Assembly (NCBI GenBank): GCA_964644695.1
Contig: CAZXWN010000023.1
Coordinates: forward strand, 1-17,701
Length of the DNA: 17,701 nt
Direction: 5' to 3'
Source: CAZXWN01 sp964644695 [NCBI: uncultured bacterium]
GTDB lineage: Bacteria > UBP4 > UBA4092
This document shows, one piece after another, positions 1 to 9,026 of the stretch. Position 1 is the first letter of the stretch. Every line of letters starts with the position of its first letter. Both the position numbers and the translations under genes were made by a program. The notes below the pieces were generated by a model. It made no database searches and was not told the origin of the DNA. It saw nothing but the letters and a program-made list of their open reading frames with translations.

Positions 1-1536
1 TTATTCCCACTCAATGGTGCCCGGAGGCTTCGAAGAAATATCGTACACGACTCGATTAACCCCATCGACTTCATTGATGATGCGGCTGGATATGGTTTCC
101 AATACTTCATAGGGAAGTTTTGCCCAATCGGCAGTCATGGCATCATCGGAGGTCACTGCCCGCAAGGCAATAACATCGGCATAGGTTCTTTCATCGCCCA
201 TGACACCGACAGTTTTGACCGGAAGAAGGACCCCGAATACTTGCCAGAGTTTAGAATACCAACCACAGGCTTTGATTTCATCCAAGATAATATCATCAGC
301 TTCCCGGAGGACATCCAGACGGGCTTTGGTGATGGGTCCAATCAAACGGACGGCCAGTCCCGGACCCGGGAATGGATGACGCCACAGGAAGTCATGTGGA
401 ATCCCCAGTTCTTCGCCTAAGGCTCGAACTTCATCTTTGAATAATTCGCGGAGAGGTTCTACCAGTTTGAATTTCATGTTTTTGGGGAGACCACCCACAT
501 TATGGTGGGATTTGATGGTTGCGGAGGGTCCCTTGGTGGATATGGACTCAATGACATCTGGATACAGGGTGCCTTGAGCCAGGTATTTGGCATTTTTGAA
601 CTGTTTTGCTTCTTCTTCAAAAATCCGGATGAACTCACGGCCGATGATTTTCCGTTTGCGCTCTGGATCAGCAACGCCTTTGAGCTTTTTCAGGAACCGG
701 TCTTCTGCGTCCACGAAGTCCAGTTTAATTCCAAATTGTTTGCGGAAGGTGAAAAGAACTTTTTCTGCTTCATCTTTGCGGAGAAGCCCATTATTCACAA
801 AAATGCAGGTCAATCGCTTTCCAATTGCTTTGTGGATGAGAACGGCGGTCACGGTTGAATCTACACCGCCAGAAACGGCACAGATAACTTCATCGTCGCC
901 GACAGTGTCCTGAATCTGTTTAACAGCTTTTTCTACAAAAGAATGCATGCTCCAGTCTGCGGAACATTTACACAAATTAAACAGGAAATTATCGAGAATT
1001 TTCTGGCCAAACTGTGTATGAACTACTTCGGGATGGAACTGGACACCGTAGAGTTCCCGTTCTTCGTTTGCAATGGCTGTGATCGGAGTGTTTTCACTTT
1101 CTGCCAGGACATCGAATCCTTTTGGCGGACGGGTCACTTGATCTCCATGGCTCATCCAGACAACGCTTTCTGCAGGAACGTCCACAAACAGAGGATGTTT
1201 TTTTACGATTTTGATGGGGGTACGGCCATATTCACGGCGAGAGCCCCGTTCGACCTTACCCTTGAGGTTAAAGGACATCAATTGCATCCCATAGCAAACT
1301 CCGAGGGTAGGAATCCCGGTATCAAACAGACCGGGGATTGCTTTAGGGGCATCCTTTGCATAAACGCTGGCCGGTCCTCCCGAAAGAATAATCCCGTTGG
1401 GGTTACGATTTAACAGAGCTTTGAGGTCGGCTGTTGGGGGGTGGATTTCACAGTAAACCTTTTTTTCCCGAATACGACGGGCGATAAGCTGGGTGTACTG
1501 AGATCCATAATCCAGAATGACAATAAAATCTGACAT
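1..1536 (-). CDS. guaA: GMP synthase (glutamine-hydrolysing)
   Basis: Converts XMP, ATP and glutamine to GMP in the cytoplasm, the last step of de novo guanine nucleotide synthesis. It is complete at 511 residues, close to the E. coli length, and its stop codon is the first three bases of the window. An N-terminal class I glutamine amidotransferase domain (about 1-190) has the nucleophile C81 in GVCYGMQ and the triad partners H168 and E170 in QFHPE. The ATP-pyrophosphatase domain follows with the PPi-loop SGGVDST at 222-228. The C-terminal dimerisation domain contains [11 protein letters not shown] and ends in the family-typical IEWE. The ATG start is supported by GGGAG (complement of 1544-1548) with a 7-base spacer. 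It is divergent from pgk. I saw no convincing riboswitch in the 152-base gap. Identification is by motif and is very secure. Confidence 0.98.
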   Translation of the reverse strand: MSDFIVILDYGSQYTQLIARRIREKKVYCEIHPPTADLKALLNRNPNGIILSGGPASVYAKDAPKAIPGLFDTGIPTLGVCYGMQLMSFNLKGKVERGSRREYGRTPIKIVKKHPLFVDVPAESVVWMSHGDQVTRPPKGFDVLAESENTPITAIANEERELYGVQFHPEVVHTQFGQKILDNFLFNLCKCSADWSMHSFVEKAVKQIQDTVGDDEVICAVSGGVDSTVTAVLIHKAIGKRLTCIFVNNGLLRKDEAEKVLFTFRKQFGIKLDFVDAEDRFLKKLKGVADPERKRKIIGREFIRIFEEEAKQFKNAKYLAQGTLYPDVIESISTKGPSATIKSHHNVGGLPKNMKFKLVEPLRELFKDEVRALGEELGIPHDFLWRHPFPGPGLAVRLIGPITKARLDVLREADDIILDEIKACGWYSKLWQVFGVLLPVKTVGVMGDERTYADVIALRAVTSDDAMTADWAKLPYEVLETISSRIINEVDGVNRVVYDISSKPPGTIEWE

Positions 1537-1688
1537 GTACTGACTCCCGATTCATGGTCTTGTAGTGGCAGGTGCCTTGATGCCCGGCTAAAAAAACGGT
1601 TTTTTGGGTGCCAAGGCTTATCTGACTATGTTATCATAAAAAGCCACTAGTAAGCTCTAAAAACCCTAGGAAAACAAGGAGTCTTGGC

Positions 1689-2867
1689 ATGAATAAGATG
1701 TCTATTACCGATGTGGATGTAAAAGGAAAAAGGGTTCTGACTCGTTTAGACCTCAATGTCCCCATGGACGAAAACCTTAGTATTACTGATGATACAAGAG
1801 TTCGAGCTTCCCTACCGACCGTAAAATATATCATTGAAAACGGTGGTAAAGCGATCCTGATGTCTCATTTAGGCCGGCCCAAAGGTCAGGTGAATGATAA
1901 GTACCGGTTAGGTGCTGTGGCAAAACGGTTGAGTGAACTTCTCGGTCAGAATGTTGTCTATGTGACTGATTGTATCGGACCAGATGCTGAAGCGGCTGTG
2001 GCCGGTTTAAAAGATGGCGATGTTTGTCTGTTGGAAAATGTTCGCTTCTATGCTGAAGAAGAGAAAAATAACCCTGAATTTGCTGCCAAATTAGCCAAAC
2101 TGGGTGATATTTATTGTAATGATGCGTTTGGATCTGCTCACCGGGCCCATGCTTCCACGGAGGGTGTCACCAAATATCTTTCCCCGTCTGTGGCTGGCTT
2201 CCTGATGCAGAAAGAACTGGATTTCCTGGGGAAAGCTCTTGCGAACCCGGAACGTCCGTTTATTGCCATTATCGGCGGCGCCAAAGTCTCCAGTAAGATC
2301 AGTGTTATCAAAAACTTACTTCCGAAAGTAGATAAACTGCTTCTCGGTGGTGCCATGACTTATACTTTCTACAAAGCCAAAGGTTTAGAAATTGGCAAAT
2401 CTTTATTAGAGCCTGATTATGTCCCGCTGGCCGCAGAATTATTAGCCGAAGCTGGCGACAAGCTGGTTATCCCCGTTGATAACATGGTGGCGGATGCATT
2501 TTCTGCAGATGCCAATACTCAGCTGGTAGAACGTGATTCCTTCCCCTCTGATTATGAGGGTGTGGATATCGGTCCCCAAACAATGGAAAATTTCAAAGAA
2601 ATCATTGCTTCCGCAAAGACGATTGTCTGGAACGGTCCATTAGGTGTTTTTGAAATTGACAAGTTTGCCACTGGCACAACAACGATTGCCAAGGCCGTTG
2701 GTGCTTCCAGCGCGGTAACCATTATTGGTGGTGGTGATTCCATTGCTGCTTTGGAAAAAGCCGGTTGTATTGATAAGATGAGCCACGTTTCCACCGGTGG
2801 TGGTGCTTCCCTGGAATTCCTGGAAGGCAAAGTTCTTCCCGGTGTAGCCGCTCTGACTGACAAGTAA
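1689..2867 (+). CDS. pgk: Phosphoglycerate kinase
   Basis: Transfers phosphate between 1,3-bisphosphoglycerate and ADP in glycolysis and gluconeogenesis; cytoplasmic. Its 392 residues are the normal bacterial length. Visible family motifs are the N-terminal substrate loop TRLDLNVP (19-25, with D21 and N23; most family members read RVDFNVP, so V and F are both Leu here), SHLGRPKG (59-66), [24 protein letters not shown] and the nucleotide-binding [13 protein letters not shown] near the C-terminus. The ATG at 1689 is preferred over an in-frame ATG at 1698 because AAGGAG (1676-1681) lies 7 bases upstream of it. It is followed by a strong terminator, so it is probably transcribed alone rather than with fumC. 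Candidate promoter elements in the guaA-pgk gap are weak. Confidence 0.97.
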   Translation: MNKMSITDVDVKGKRVLTRLDLNVPMDENLSITDDTRVRASLPTVKYIIENGGKAILMSHLGRPKGQVNDKYRLGAVAKRLSELLGQNVVYVTDCIGPDAEAAVAGLKDGDVCLLENVRFYAEEEKNNPEFAAKLAKLGDIYCNDAFGSAHRAHASTEGVTKYLSPSVAGFLMQKELDFLGKALANPERPFIAIIGGAKVSSKISVIKNLLPKVDKLLLGGAMTYTFYKAKGLEIGKSLLEPDYVPLAAELLAEAGDKLVIPVDNMVADAFSADANTQLVERDSFPSDYEGVDIGPQTMENFKEIIASAKTIVWNGPLGVFEIDKFATGTTTIAKAVGASSAVTIIGGGDSIAALEKAGCIDKMSHVSTGGGASLEFLEGKVLPGVAALTDK

Positions 2868-2887
2868 TTTTGATAATAAATCCAATC

Positions 2888-2920
2888 GCCCCCCTGACAA
2901 CATCAGGGGGGCATTTCTAT
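2888..2920 (+). terminator. Intrinsic terminator of pgk
   Basis: A perfect 10-base-pair GC-rich stem (GCCCCCCTGA at 2888-2897 with TCAGGGGGGC at 2903-2912) closes a 5-base loop and is followed by ATTTCTAT. It starts 20 bases after the pgk stop codon and separates pgk from fumC. Confidence 0.88.
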
Positions 2921-2929
2921 ATCTGTGAT

Positions 2930-2958
2930 TTGCACTCTGCTGAAATTCCCGATAGCAT
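2930..2958 (+). promoter_or_regulatory. Candidate sigma70-type promoter of fumC
   Basis: TTGCAC (2930-2935) and TAGCAT (2953-2958) are separated by 17 bases and each match the -35/-10 consensus at 4 of 6 positions. The pair sits between the pgk terminator and the fumC ribosome binding site. This is motif matching only; the true start site is unknown. Confidence 0.35.
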
Positions 2959-3016
2959 ATAAAGAAGCGAGAATTCGGTCCCAACCCCACACCTAGATGA
3001 AGGAGAAAATCCTATT

Positions 3017-4429
3017 ATGTCCAACGATACTACAGTGAAAACTCGTAAAGAAACCGACAGTATGGGAGCTATTGAGGTTCCCTGTGACCGGTATTATGGT
3101 GCACAGACGGCTCGTTCTTTGATTCATTTTGATATTGCAAACGACGTAATGCCCCGTGAACTGATTCGTGCTTTTGGCCTATTGAAAAAGTCGGCGGCTT
3201 TGGTCAATAAAGAACTTGGAAAACTTCCCGCTGATAAAGCGGACCTGATTGTAAAGGCCTGTGATGAAGTCATCAGTGGAAAACTGGATGAGCACTTCCC
3301 GTTACGCATCTGGCAGACCGGTTCCGGGACTCAGACGAATATGAACACTAATGAAGTTGTGTCCAACAGGGCCATTGAAATTGCAGGTGGTGAGATGGGA
3401 AGCAAGAAACCCGTTCATCCCAATGACCATGTCAATATGTCCCAATCCTCCAATGACACTTTCCCAACTGCCATGCACATCGCTGCTGCTGAACAGGTGG
3501 TGCATTATCTGATCCCCGCTGTCAAACAACTCCGTGACGGGCTTGCCAGGAAGTCTGAGGAATATAAAGACATCATCAAAAGTGGCCGGACTCACCTGAT
3601 GGATGCCACCCCCATTACTTTGGGCCAGGAATTCTCCGGTTATGTGGCTCAGTTAGATCAGGATTTAGACCGGTTCCAAGTTATTCTCCCAGACCTTTTC
3701 AAATTAGCATTAGGTGGAACGGCGGTGGGTACGGGTTTGAATACACATCCGGAATTTGCTGAACGCGGTGCCGCCAAGATTGCGGAATTAACGGGACTGC
3801 CGTTTGTGAGTGCTCCGAATAAGTTTGCTTACCTGGCTGCTCATGACCCCTTTGTGATGGCCTCCGGTGCCCTGAAAACTCTGGCCTGCACCCTGATGAA
3901 GATTGCCAATGATTTCCGGTGGATGGGTTCCGGTCCACGGTGTGGTCTGGGTGAATTATTACTGCCCGAAAATGAACCCGGTTCTTCCATTATGCCCGGC
4001 AAGGTCAATCCTACCCAGTCCGAAGCCATGACCATGGTGGCGGTTCAGGTTATGGGAAATGATGCGGCGATTGGATTTGCGGCATCCCAGGGTAACTTTG
4101 AATTAAATGTCTTTAAGCCGGTGATAATCCATAACTTTCTCCATTCGGTCCGGTTACTGGCGGATACCTGCCGTTCCTTTGATGAACATTGTGTTAAAGA
4201 CCTTCAGGTCAATCGGGACAGGGTAAATTTCTACATGGAACAGTCTTTAATGTTGGTGACGGCTTTGAGTCCCTTGATTGGATATGACAAATCCTCTCAG
4301 GTGGCCAAAAAAGCCCATCATGAAGGGACTTCTTTGAAGGAAGCCTGTATGGCCCTGGGTTATGCAACAGAAGAAGAATTTAATAAGTATGTTCGACCGG
4401 AAAAAATGATTGGTCCTGATGAAGTCTAA
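3017..4429 (+). CDS. fumC: Class II fumarate hydratase
   Basis: Interconverts fumarate and malate in the TCA cycle (oxidative or reductive direction); an oxygen-stable, iron-free homotetramer in this family. The 470 residues match the family length. The superfamily signature [11 protein letters not shown] carries S324 and K329, equivalent to E. coli S318 and K324. [11 protein letters not shown] carries H193, equivalent to E. coli H188. The segment [14 protein letters not shown] is the fumarase form; aspartases have a different sequence there, and adenylosuccinate and argininosuccinate lyases are much more divergent. The ATG start follows AAGGAG (3000-3005) at an 11-base spacing, which is rather long. 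Terminators on both sides suggest it is monocistronic. Confidence 0.96.
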   Translation: MSNDTTVKTRKETDSMGAIEVPCDRYYGAQTARSLIHFDIANDVMPRELIRAFGLLKKSAALVNKELGKLPADKADLIVKACDEVISGKLDEHFPLRIWQTGSGTQTNMNTNEVVSNRAIEIAGGEMGSKKPVHPNDHVNMSQSSNDTFPTAMHIAAAEQVVHYLIPAVKQLRDGLARKSEEYKDIIKSGRTHLMDATPITLGQEFSGYVAQLDQDLDRFQVILPDLFKLALGGTAVGTGLNTHPEFAERGAAKIAELTGLPFVSAPNKFAYLAAHDPFVMASGALKTLACTLMKIANDFRWMGSGPRCGLGELLLPENEPGSSIMPGKVNPTQSEAMTMVAVQVMGNDAAIGFAASQGNFELNVFKPVIIHNFLHSVRLLADTCRSFDEHCVKDLQVNRDRVNFYMEQSLMLVTALSPLIGYDKSSQVAKKAHHEGTSLKEACMALGYATEEEFNKYVRPEKMIGPDEV

Positions 4430-4450
4430 GTGATAAAAACAGGTTACTTA

Positions 4451-4495
4451 AAGGCCCGAATCAGCAAGTTTTGTTGATTCGGGCCTTACTTATTA
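4451..4495 (+). terminator. Intrinsic terminator of fumC
   Basis: A long stem of 17 pairs with one G-T wobble (4451-4467 with 4471-4487) has a 3-base loop and is followed by ACTTATTAT. The core is AAGGCCCGAATCA paired with TGATTCGGGCCTT. The nearly symmetric stem, flanked by A-rich and T-rich bases, could work in both directions. Confidence 0.85.
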
Positions 4496-4514
4496 TAGAG
4501 ATGATAACAACTCT

Positions 4515-4558
4515 TATTGACGGTATATTGCATGTATGTTAAAAGAGAACTGTCAATA
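4515..4558 (+). promoter_or_regulatory. Candidate promoter with flanking inverted repeat, upstream of the C1 protease
   Basis: TTGACG (4517-4522), a 17-base spacer and TAAAAG (4540-4545) form a reasonable sigma70-type promoter (5 of 6 and 4 of 6 matches) ahead of the protease gene. The -35 element overlaps the left arm of a perfect inverted repeat: TATTGAC at 4515-4521 and GTCAATA at 4552-4558. The right arm lies near the expected transcription start. This arrangement would suit a dimeric repressor or a looping regulator, but it could be chance. Confidence 0.4.
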
Positions 4559-4592
4559 TTGTGCCACTGAATCTTAAAAAAGTGAGGGATGT

Positions 4593-6500
4593 ATGAAATA
4601 TTCAACTTTAATGAAGTTAATTTCCAGTGTTCTATTTACGGGGGTGTTGATAGCGGCTTCATCTGCCGAAACTAGCGTAAAAGACCTCCAAATGGCTCCA
4701 GTAAACCCTGATTTTACAGCTTATCAGGCCATTGAAAAGACAGGGAAAGTCCAGACATATACCAAAGACTGGAATGCCCTCGGTGAAATGCCGAATCCCA
4801 TCGATAAATCATATTTGAAAAACTTTATTCTCCCCCCTTCCAAAAATGCTGAAGCAAAAAGTCTCCCCGTATCCTTTGATTTGAGAACAACGGACAAACT
4901 TCCCGCCGTCCGCAATCAGGCAAACTGTGGTTCCTGTTGGACCTTCGGATCGCTGGCTTCTCTTGAATCCGGTATGCTGCCGGGTGAAGTGTGGGATTTC
5001 TCCGAAAACAATATGAAAAATACTCATGGATTTTTATCATCCCCCTGCGCAGGTGGAAATGATAACAAAGCTTCAGCCTATTTATTACGGTGGTCAGGTC
5101 CTATCCTGGAAGCAGATGACCCCTATAATGACATTGATGTCAGTGACTCACCTGCTGGATTAAGCCCCCGCAAACATGTCCAGAATATCTATGAGCTTAC
5201 CGGTGATTTTACAGAACTGAAGCAGGCTATCATGAGTCATGGCGTTGTCAAAGTGAGTATGTTTTGGGATGATGCGGCCTATAATTCGACGAACAAATCT
5301 TTCTATTACCAGAATCCTACTTCGACGAACCATGCCGTTTCAGTCGTTGGATGGGATGATAATTACAGCGCAAGTAATTTCAATGTTACCGCTCCCGGTA
5401 ACGGTGCCTGGATTATCCGGAACAACTGGAGTTCGGCATGGGGTGATGGTGGTTACTTCTATATTTCCTATTATGATGCAGTAGCACCGGCCTCCCCCAC
5501 TATATATGCACCGGCTCAATCGACAACCGTTTACCATCATGTTTATCAATATGACCCCTTCGGACATATAACGGATATTGGATATAGCCGAATCACTGCC
5601 TGGGTTGGTAATATTTTTACGGCCCAGTCTAATGAATACCTTGCCGCTGTGGGAACCTATTTTGCCACTCCCGGGTCATCCTATGACGTGTATGTTTATT
5701 CAAATGTAACCAGTGCAATAGGTCCCAGAACAGGCTCTTTGGTTTATCAAAATACCGGTACTGTTACAAATGCGGGGTATTCAACAATCAGTTTGAATAC
5801 TGTTTTGTTCCTGCCTTCTGCCCAGAAATTTTCTGTGGTCATGAGACTGATTACCCCCGGGTACAATTATCCAATACCTTTGGAATATCCCGTTTCCGGA
5901 TATTGCACGACAGATGCTGCAGCCGGTCAAAGTTGGATCAGTTCTGGTGGATCCAGTTGGCAGGATATAACAAGCCTTGGCGGTAATTATGCGTTAACGA
6001 ATATCTGCGTCAAAGCCTATACTGTCAGTTGTGGCAGCACTCAGCAGGTTCAGGTGAGCGCCAAAGAACCCGTGACTTTCCATCTGATGACCTATAGTCC
6101 TTCCACCGTTTACACTCCATTGACGGTTAATGTTAATGCCGTCACAGGGACAGATACTTTGACTGTCACCGCCTTTGACCAGAAACATCCGAATGCTGTC
6201 AGTGGCTACTATGCATCCCGATGGTTCAGAATCCAGAGTACCGGTGGAATTACAGATGCCAATTTAACCTTAAACTTTACGGATCAGGACTTGTCAGATT
6301 CCAGCATCTCCGAAGATGGGCTGCTGTTTGCTAAATATTCTGGAGGAAGTTGGTATTATACGTCTCCCTCCTCCAAAAATCTGACGACGAATTTGTTCAC
6401 CTTGAACAATGTGACATCGTTCTCGGATTGGACCTTGTCTGGACCCGATGGTGTGCCGGTCGATGTTTCAGAGTTCCAAGTAGAAGATTCTATTCAATAA
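4593..6500 (+). CDS. Secreted papain-family (C1) cysteine protease with lectin-like region
   Basis: A 635-residue secreted peptidase. An N-terminal signal peptide (about 1-25, likely cleavage after ASSA) directs export. The C1A catalytic domain starts at about residue 85. Q109 (oxyanion hole) and the nucleophile C115 lie in NQANCGSCWTFGS. H247 is in TNHAVSVVGWDD and N277 in RNNWSSAWGDGGYF, so the papain catalytic set Q-C-H-N is intact. No long inhibitory propeptide is obvious between the signal peptide and the catalytic domain (about 60 residues). Residues about 300-470 (from VYQYDPFGH to the ITS segment) resemble the lectin-like domain that follows C1 domains in many microbial proteases. A beta-rich C-terminal region follows and the protein ends in a short VPVDVSEFQVE tail without a membrane anchor. 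The ATG start has GAGGG (4584-4588) 4 bases upstream. Gene order suggests co-transcription with the next small secreted protein. Confidence 0.9.
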   Translation: MKYSTLMKLISSVLFTGVLIAASSAETSVKDLQMAPVNPDFTAYQAIEKTGKVQTYTKDWNALGEMPNPIDKSYLKNFILPPSKNAEAKSLPVSFDLRTTDKLPAVRNQANCGSCWTFGSLASLESGMLPGEVWDFSENNMKNTHGFLSSPCAGGNDNKASAYLLRWSGPILEADDPYNDIDVSDSPAGLSPRKHVQNIYELTGDFTELKQAIMSHGVVKVSMFWDDAAYNSTNKSFYYQNPTSTNHAVSVVGWDDNYSASNFNVTAPGNGAWIIRNNWSSAWGDGGYFYISYYDAVAPASPTIYAPAQSTTVYHHVYQYDPFGHITDIGYSRITAWVGNIFTAQSNEYLAAVGTYFATPGSSYDVYVYSNVTSAIGPRTGSLVYQNTGTVTNAGYSTISLNTVLFLPSAQKFSVVMRLITPGYNYPIPLEYPVSGYCTTDAAAGQSWISSGGSSWQDITSLGGNYALTNICVKAYTVSCGSTQQVQVSAKEPVTFHLMTYSPSTVYTPLTVNVNAVTGTDTLTVTAFDQKHPNAVSGYYASRWFRIQSTGGITDANLTLNFTDQDLSDSSISEDGLLFAKYSGGSWYYTSPSSKNLTTNLFTLNNVTSFSDWTLSGPDGVPVDVSEFQVEDSIQ

Positions 6501-6575
6501 AATAAATCAAACAACCCTTTTTTCTGTAAGAAAGAGGAGATAATCAGATCTATCCAATTGGGAGGACAGATTAGA

Positions 6576-7061
6576 ATGAAAAAAGTTATTTGGGCATTAA
6601 TGTTAGGTCTCATGGTTGGAATGGTGGGGATGGGATGGGCCTTCACAGATGATTTTGAAGGTGGGAATCCCTGGACTGATAATCAAGGCAGTGTGAATGT
6701 CAGTATCACCCAAAACCATACCACGGGTGGAATGTACAGCATGTTAGGTGTCGCTACCTTTTCTGCACCGGCAGTGGCCTATCGGCAGGAAACCTCGGCC
6801 GCAGTGGGTGAGAGCTGGACTGTTACAGGATGGATTTTCCGGAATGGTGGAACCGTTCAATTTGGATGGAACGACCATACATTATCCAACCAATCCGGTT
6901 CGACCAATACCTGGGTACAGGTAACAGATACGATTACATTCTCGACCGGGGCGACTTTTGATGTGAAGTTTTTTGTTTCAGGTACAGGGACCCAGGCTTA
7001 TTTGGATGATGTGGTGACCAGCAAAAATACGCCCGTGACCGATTGGGCTCTTTACGAATAA
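6576..7061 (+). CDS. Small secreted beta-sandwich (carbohydrate-binding-like) protein
   Basis: A 161-residue exported protein of unproven function. The signal peptide (KK then a Met/Gly-rich hydrophobic core, cleavage likely after GWA at residue 22) is followed by a single domain opening with DDFEGG. The domain contains ESWTVTGWIFRNGG, a TNTWVQVTDTITF strand and a closing AYLDDVV. This pattern is typical of galactose-binding-like or CBM jelly-roll modules, so glycan or polymer binding is an inference. The ATG at 6576 is chosen over an in-frame TTG at 6558 because GGGAGG (6560-6565) precedes it at a 10-base spacing. It lies 75 bases after the C1 protease with no terminator between, so both are probably exported together. 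Its C-terminus TPVTDWALYE has the same PV-acidic-aromatic flavour as the protease tail. Confidence 0.72.
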   Translation: MKKVIWALMLGLMVGMVGMGWAFTDDFEGGNPWTDNQGSVNVSITQNHTTGGMYSMLGVATFSAPAVAYRQETSAAVGESWTVTGWIFRNGGTVQFGWNDHTLSNQSGSTNTWVQVTDTITFSTGATFDVKFFVSGTGTQAYLDDVVTSKNTPVTDWALYE

Positions 7062-7073
7062 AGGAAGTGAATA

Positions 7074-7112
7074 AAAAGCAGGATTTCTTCGGAGGTCCTG
7101 CTTTTATTATTT
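7074..7112 (+). terminator. Intrinsic terminator with C(UUCG)G tetraloop
   Basis: AAAAGCAGGATTTC (7074-7087) pairs fully with GAGGTCCTGCTTTT (7092-7105), counting two G-T wobbles, around TTCG (7088-7091). The closing C-G pair gives the very stable C(UUCG)G loop. It is followed by ATTATTTATTTTATTT and ends the protease/beta-sandwich unit. Confidence 0.9.
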
Positions 7113-7167
7113 ATTTTATTTGCAGGATAACTATACAAAAGACCCTGTTCCGGCTGATAATTTCTTT

Positions 7168-8598
7168 ATGAATAAGTATTTGAAATATATCTGGATAATA
7201 ACACTCACCAGTCTTCTGGTGATTTCTTTTGGTTGGTCGGAGCAGGTCGTCTTGCGATTGCGGGACAGTGGTGATGTCCAAGGTGAACTTCTCGCCAAAG
7301 AGAGTGACCAATACCTCCTGGAATTAAATAACGGGGTAAAAAGGTATTATCCCAAGGCGAAGGTTCGTGAAATTATGTCCGCTGCGGAATGGCACAGCCG
7401 GCGGGGAGATAGTTTTGCCTCCGTGGGTGAACAGTCAAAGGCTGTGGAAGCGTATCAGACAGCTCTTAAACTGGATCCCGACAATTCCCATGCAAAGAAA
7501 GGTCTCCAGTCTCTTCGTGCGAAAGACGAAGACACCCGGAAGACCCAATCCAACCAGCAGTATGCCACTTTAATGGAACGGGGGAATGCCCGGTTACGGG
7601 AAGGGAATTATCTTCAGGCATCAACCGCCTTCCAACTGGCACTCCAGATCCAAAATACTTCCGAGGCACGGGAAAAACTGGGCCAGGCTGTAAAAGCTGA
7701 AGATGACCGGAAACAGGCCCTGCGTGCCCGGGTCACTCCTAAACCAACACCCACTCCGACACCGACACCCCGGCCCACACCAACTCCCACGGATGAGCCG
7801 GATCCGTTTACTGCCACGAATCAGGGTAAATATTCCCTGTGGTCAGACTTCTTTAATGGCCGTTCTGAGGATACCGTTTCATCTGATACTACCGGGGGAC
7901 CCACCGGACCCGCAGGGACAACTATTCCACAAAAAGGACCTTTCACTGTTGGAGGGCCAGCTCGTAAAACGGGATTATCTCTCTGGTGGTATCTGATCCC
8001 CTGTGTTTTGGCTTTGTTGGCAGTACTGGTTTCAGTGTTACAGCGGAAGCCTCAGACTTTATCCAAAATAGAACCGGTGAAAGAAGATAAACCCGGTGAA
8101 GTTGCCAAACTCGAAGGGCCTCCAGACCGGACCCGGTATTGCCTGTTATTTGGCAGGATTTGTTATGCGGCCATTGTCAGTGGACGGGTTTTGGATGATG
8201 AGGTGTTGAAGGTTCTGAAACAGGGATTGGACCAGTTCAATTTTGAAAATCGTGAAAAGGACTGGATTATTCATTATATTAAGATGTCCATGGCACGGGA
8301 TGTGAATGTCACTCCGGGCCAATACTCACAGCTCCGCGGTCTGTTAACAACAACGGAACGAACTAACCTCCTTAAATTATTATTAGACCTGTGCCGTGCG
8401 GATAAAGCATTATCGGCTGCGGAACAGGGTTTCCTTCAGCAGGCTGGGCTGGCTTTGTGGTTGGGGCGTGACACCTATCGTGAATTGGAAAATCGTCATC
8501 TCCAAACTCCTTCACAGGGGACGCAAATCCCTGACCAGGAAAAGAAACCAGAGCCGGAACAAGATTCCAAACCGGATGATAACCCCAATCCTTCCTGA
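7168..8598 (+). CDS. Membrane-anchored TPR protein with Sm-like N-terminus and TerB-like C-terminus
   Basis: A 476-residue protein that I cannot name. It has a signal sequence or N-terminal membrane helix (about 5-22). A short Sm-like beta motif (about 25-70, LRDSGDVQGELL to YYPKAKVREI) follows. TPR-type helices (about 72-185) include SKAVEAYQTALKLDPDN and YLQASTAFQLALQIQ. A Pro-Thr linker (193-208), a flexible Gly/Pro/Thr stretch and one transmembrane helix (about 271-293) come next. The cytoplasmic part, about 325-450, looks like a TerB/DjlA-type helical domain, with D412 in CRADKALSAAEQGFLQQAG. The tail is Glu/Pro-rich. A role as a periplasmic protein-interaction scaffold coupled to a cytoplasmic domain is inference. 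The ATG at 7168 has no clear SD; an in-frame TTG at 7120 lies inside the T-tract of the preceding terminator and would place 16 non-hydrophobic residues before the signal, so it was rejected. The DUF3795 gene starts 14 bases after the stop. Confidence 0.8.
   Translation: MNKYLKYIWIITLTSLLVISFGWSEQVVLRLRDSGDVQGELLAKESDQYLLELNNGVKRYYPKAKVREIMSAAEWHSRRGDSFASVGEQSKAVEAYQTALKLDPDNSHAKKGLQSLRAKDEDTRKTQSNQQYATLMERGNARLREGNYLQASTAFQLALQIQNTSEAREKLGQAVKAEDDRKQALRARVTPKPTPTPTPTPRPTPTPTDEPDPFTATNQGKYSLWSDFFNGRSEDTVSSDTTGGPTGPAGTTIPQKGPFTVGGPARKTGLSLWWYLIPCVLALLAVLVSVLQRKPQTLSKIEPVKEDKPGEVAKLEGPPDRTRYCLLFGRICYAAIVSGRVLDDEVLKVLKQGLDQFNFENREKDWIIHYIKMSMARDVNVTPGQYSQLRGLLTTTERTNLLKLLLDLCRADKALSAAEQGFLQQAGLALWLGRDTYRELENRHLQTPSQGTQIPDQEKKPEPEQDSKPDDNPNPS
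7744..7791 (+). repeat. Pro-Thr dipeptide repeat coding segment
   Basis: Sixteen codons read (PT)4-PR-(PT)3. Proline codons vary between CCA, CCC and CCG, and threonine codons between ACA, ACT and ACG. This suggests selection on the amino acids (an extended linker between the TPR and membrane parts) rather than fresh slippage of a DNA repeat. Confidence 0.85.
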
Positions 8599-8612
8599 GG
8601 CATTACCCCATC

Positions 8613-9020
8613 ATGATATCGAATGAATTAACTCAAACTGTTGCCTGTTGTGGTCTGGTTTGCGGTCTGTGCCATCTGGCATCAGAGTGTCCGGGGTGCA
8701 GGACTCAACCGGGGGCTTGTGAAAAACTTCAGGGGAAGAAAGCCACCTGTTATCAACGGAAATGTTGTTCTGAAAAGGGACTCCTGGGATGTTGGGAATG
8801 TTCAGATTTCCCCTGTGGACAGGATATGTTCAGTCCCTCTCACGATATTAAAATCCAAGCCTATGTCCAATGTATCCGTGAAGAAGGGTTAGGTAATTTC
8901 ATTGGGTATCTTTTGGAAAACCAGAAAAAGGGTATCCAGTATGGATATAACAAGGATTATGACCATCGAAATAATATCCAGGAAGTCTTAGATTTGTTGC
9001 GGGGAAACAGGAAACCTTAA
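8613..9020 (+). CDS. DUF3795 cysteine-rich protein
   Basis: A small 135-residue protein of the DUF3795 family, known mainly from anaerobic bacteria and archaea; its biochemical function is not established. Thirteen cysteines lie in the first 68 residues, many in pairs: C12, C13, C17, C20, C26, C29, C36, C46, C51, C52, C60, C63 and C68. The order VACCGLVCGLCHL, CPGCR, GCWECSDFPCG is characteristic and suggests binding of zinc or iron-sulfur. No signal peptide is visible, so it is probably cytoplasmic. GAGG (8597-8600) overlaps the preceding stop codon and lies 12 bases before the ATG, consistent with translational coupling to the TPR/TerB gene. It converges with htpX with only 6 bases between the stop codons, and I see no strong terminator there. 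Confidence 0.85.
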   Translation: MISNELTQTVACCGLVCGLCHLASECPGCRTQPGACEKLQGKKATCYQRKCCSEKGLLGCWECSDFPCGQDMFSPSHDIKIQAYVQCIREEGLGNFIGYLLENQKKGIQYGYNKDYDHRNNIQEVLDLLRGNRKP

Positions 9021-9026
9021 ATTACA

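Noticed and set aside
943-1413. A 156-codon plus-strand open frame inside guaA
   Set aside because: It lies antisense to strongly conserved guaA codons, has no SD and no recognisable domain, so it is a shadow of the real gene.
1537-1688. A purine riboswitch or clear promoters in the guaA-pgk gap
   Set aside because: Only weak -35/-10 matches (TTGGGT with TATGTT) and a short A6-CCG-T6-like hairpin were seen; no riboswitch core could be recognised.
2640-2990. Minus-strand open frame overlapping the end of pgk and its terminator
   Set aside because: It is antisense to conserved pgk motifs and its beginning crosses a terminator hairpin, so it is not a gene.
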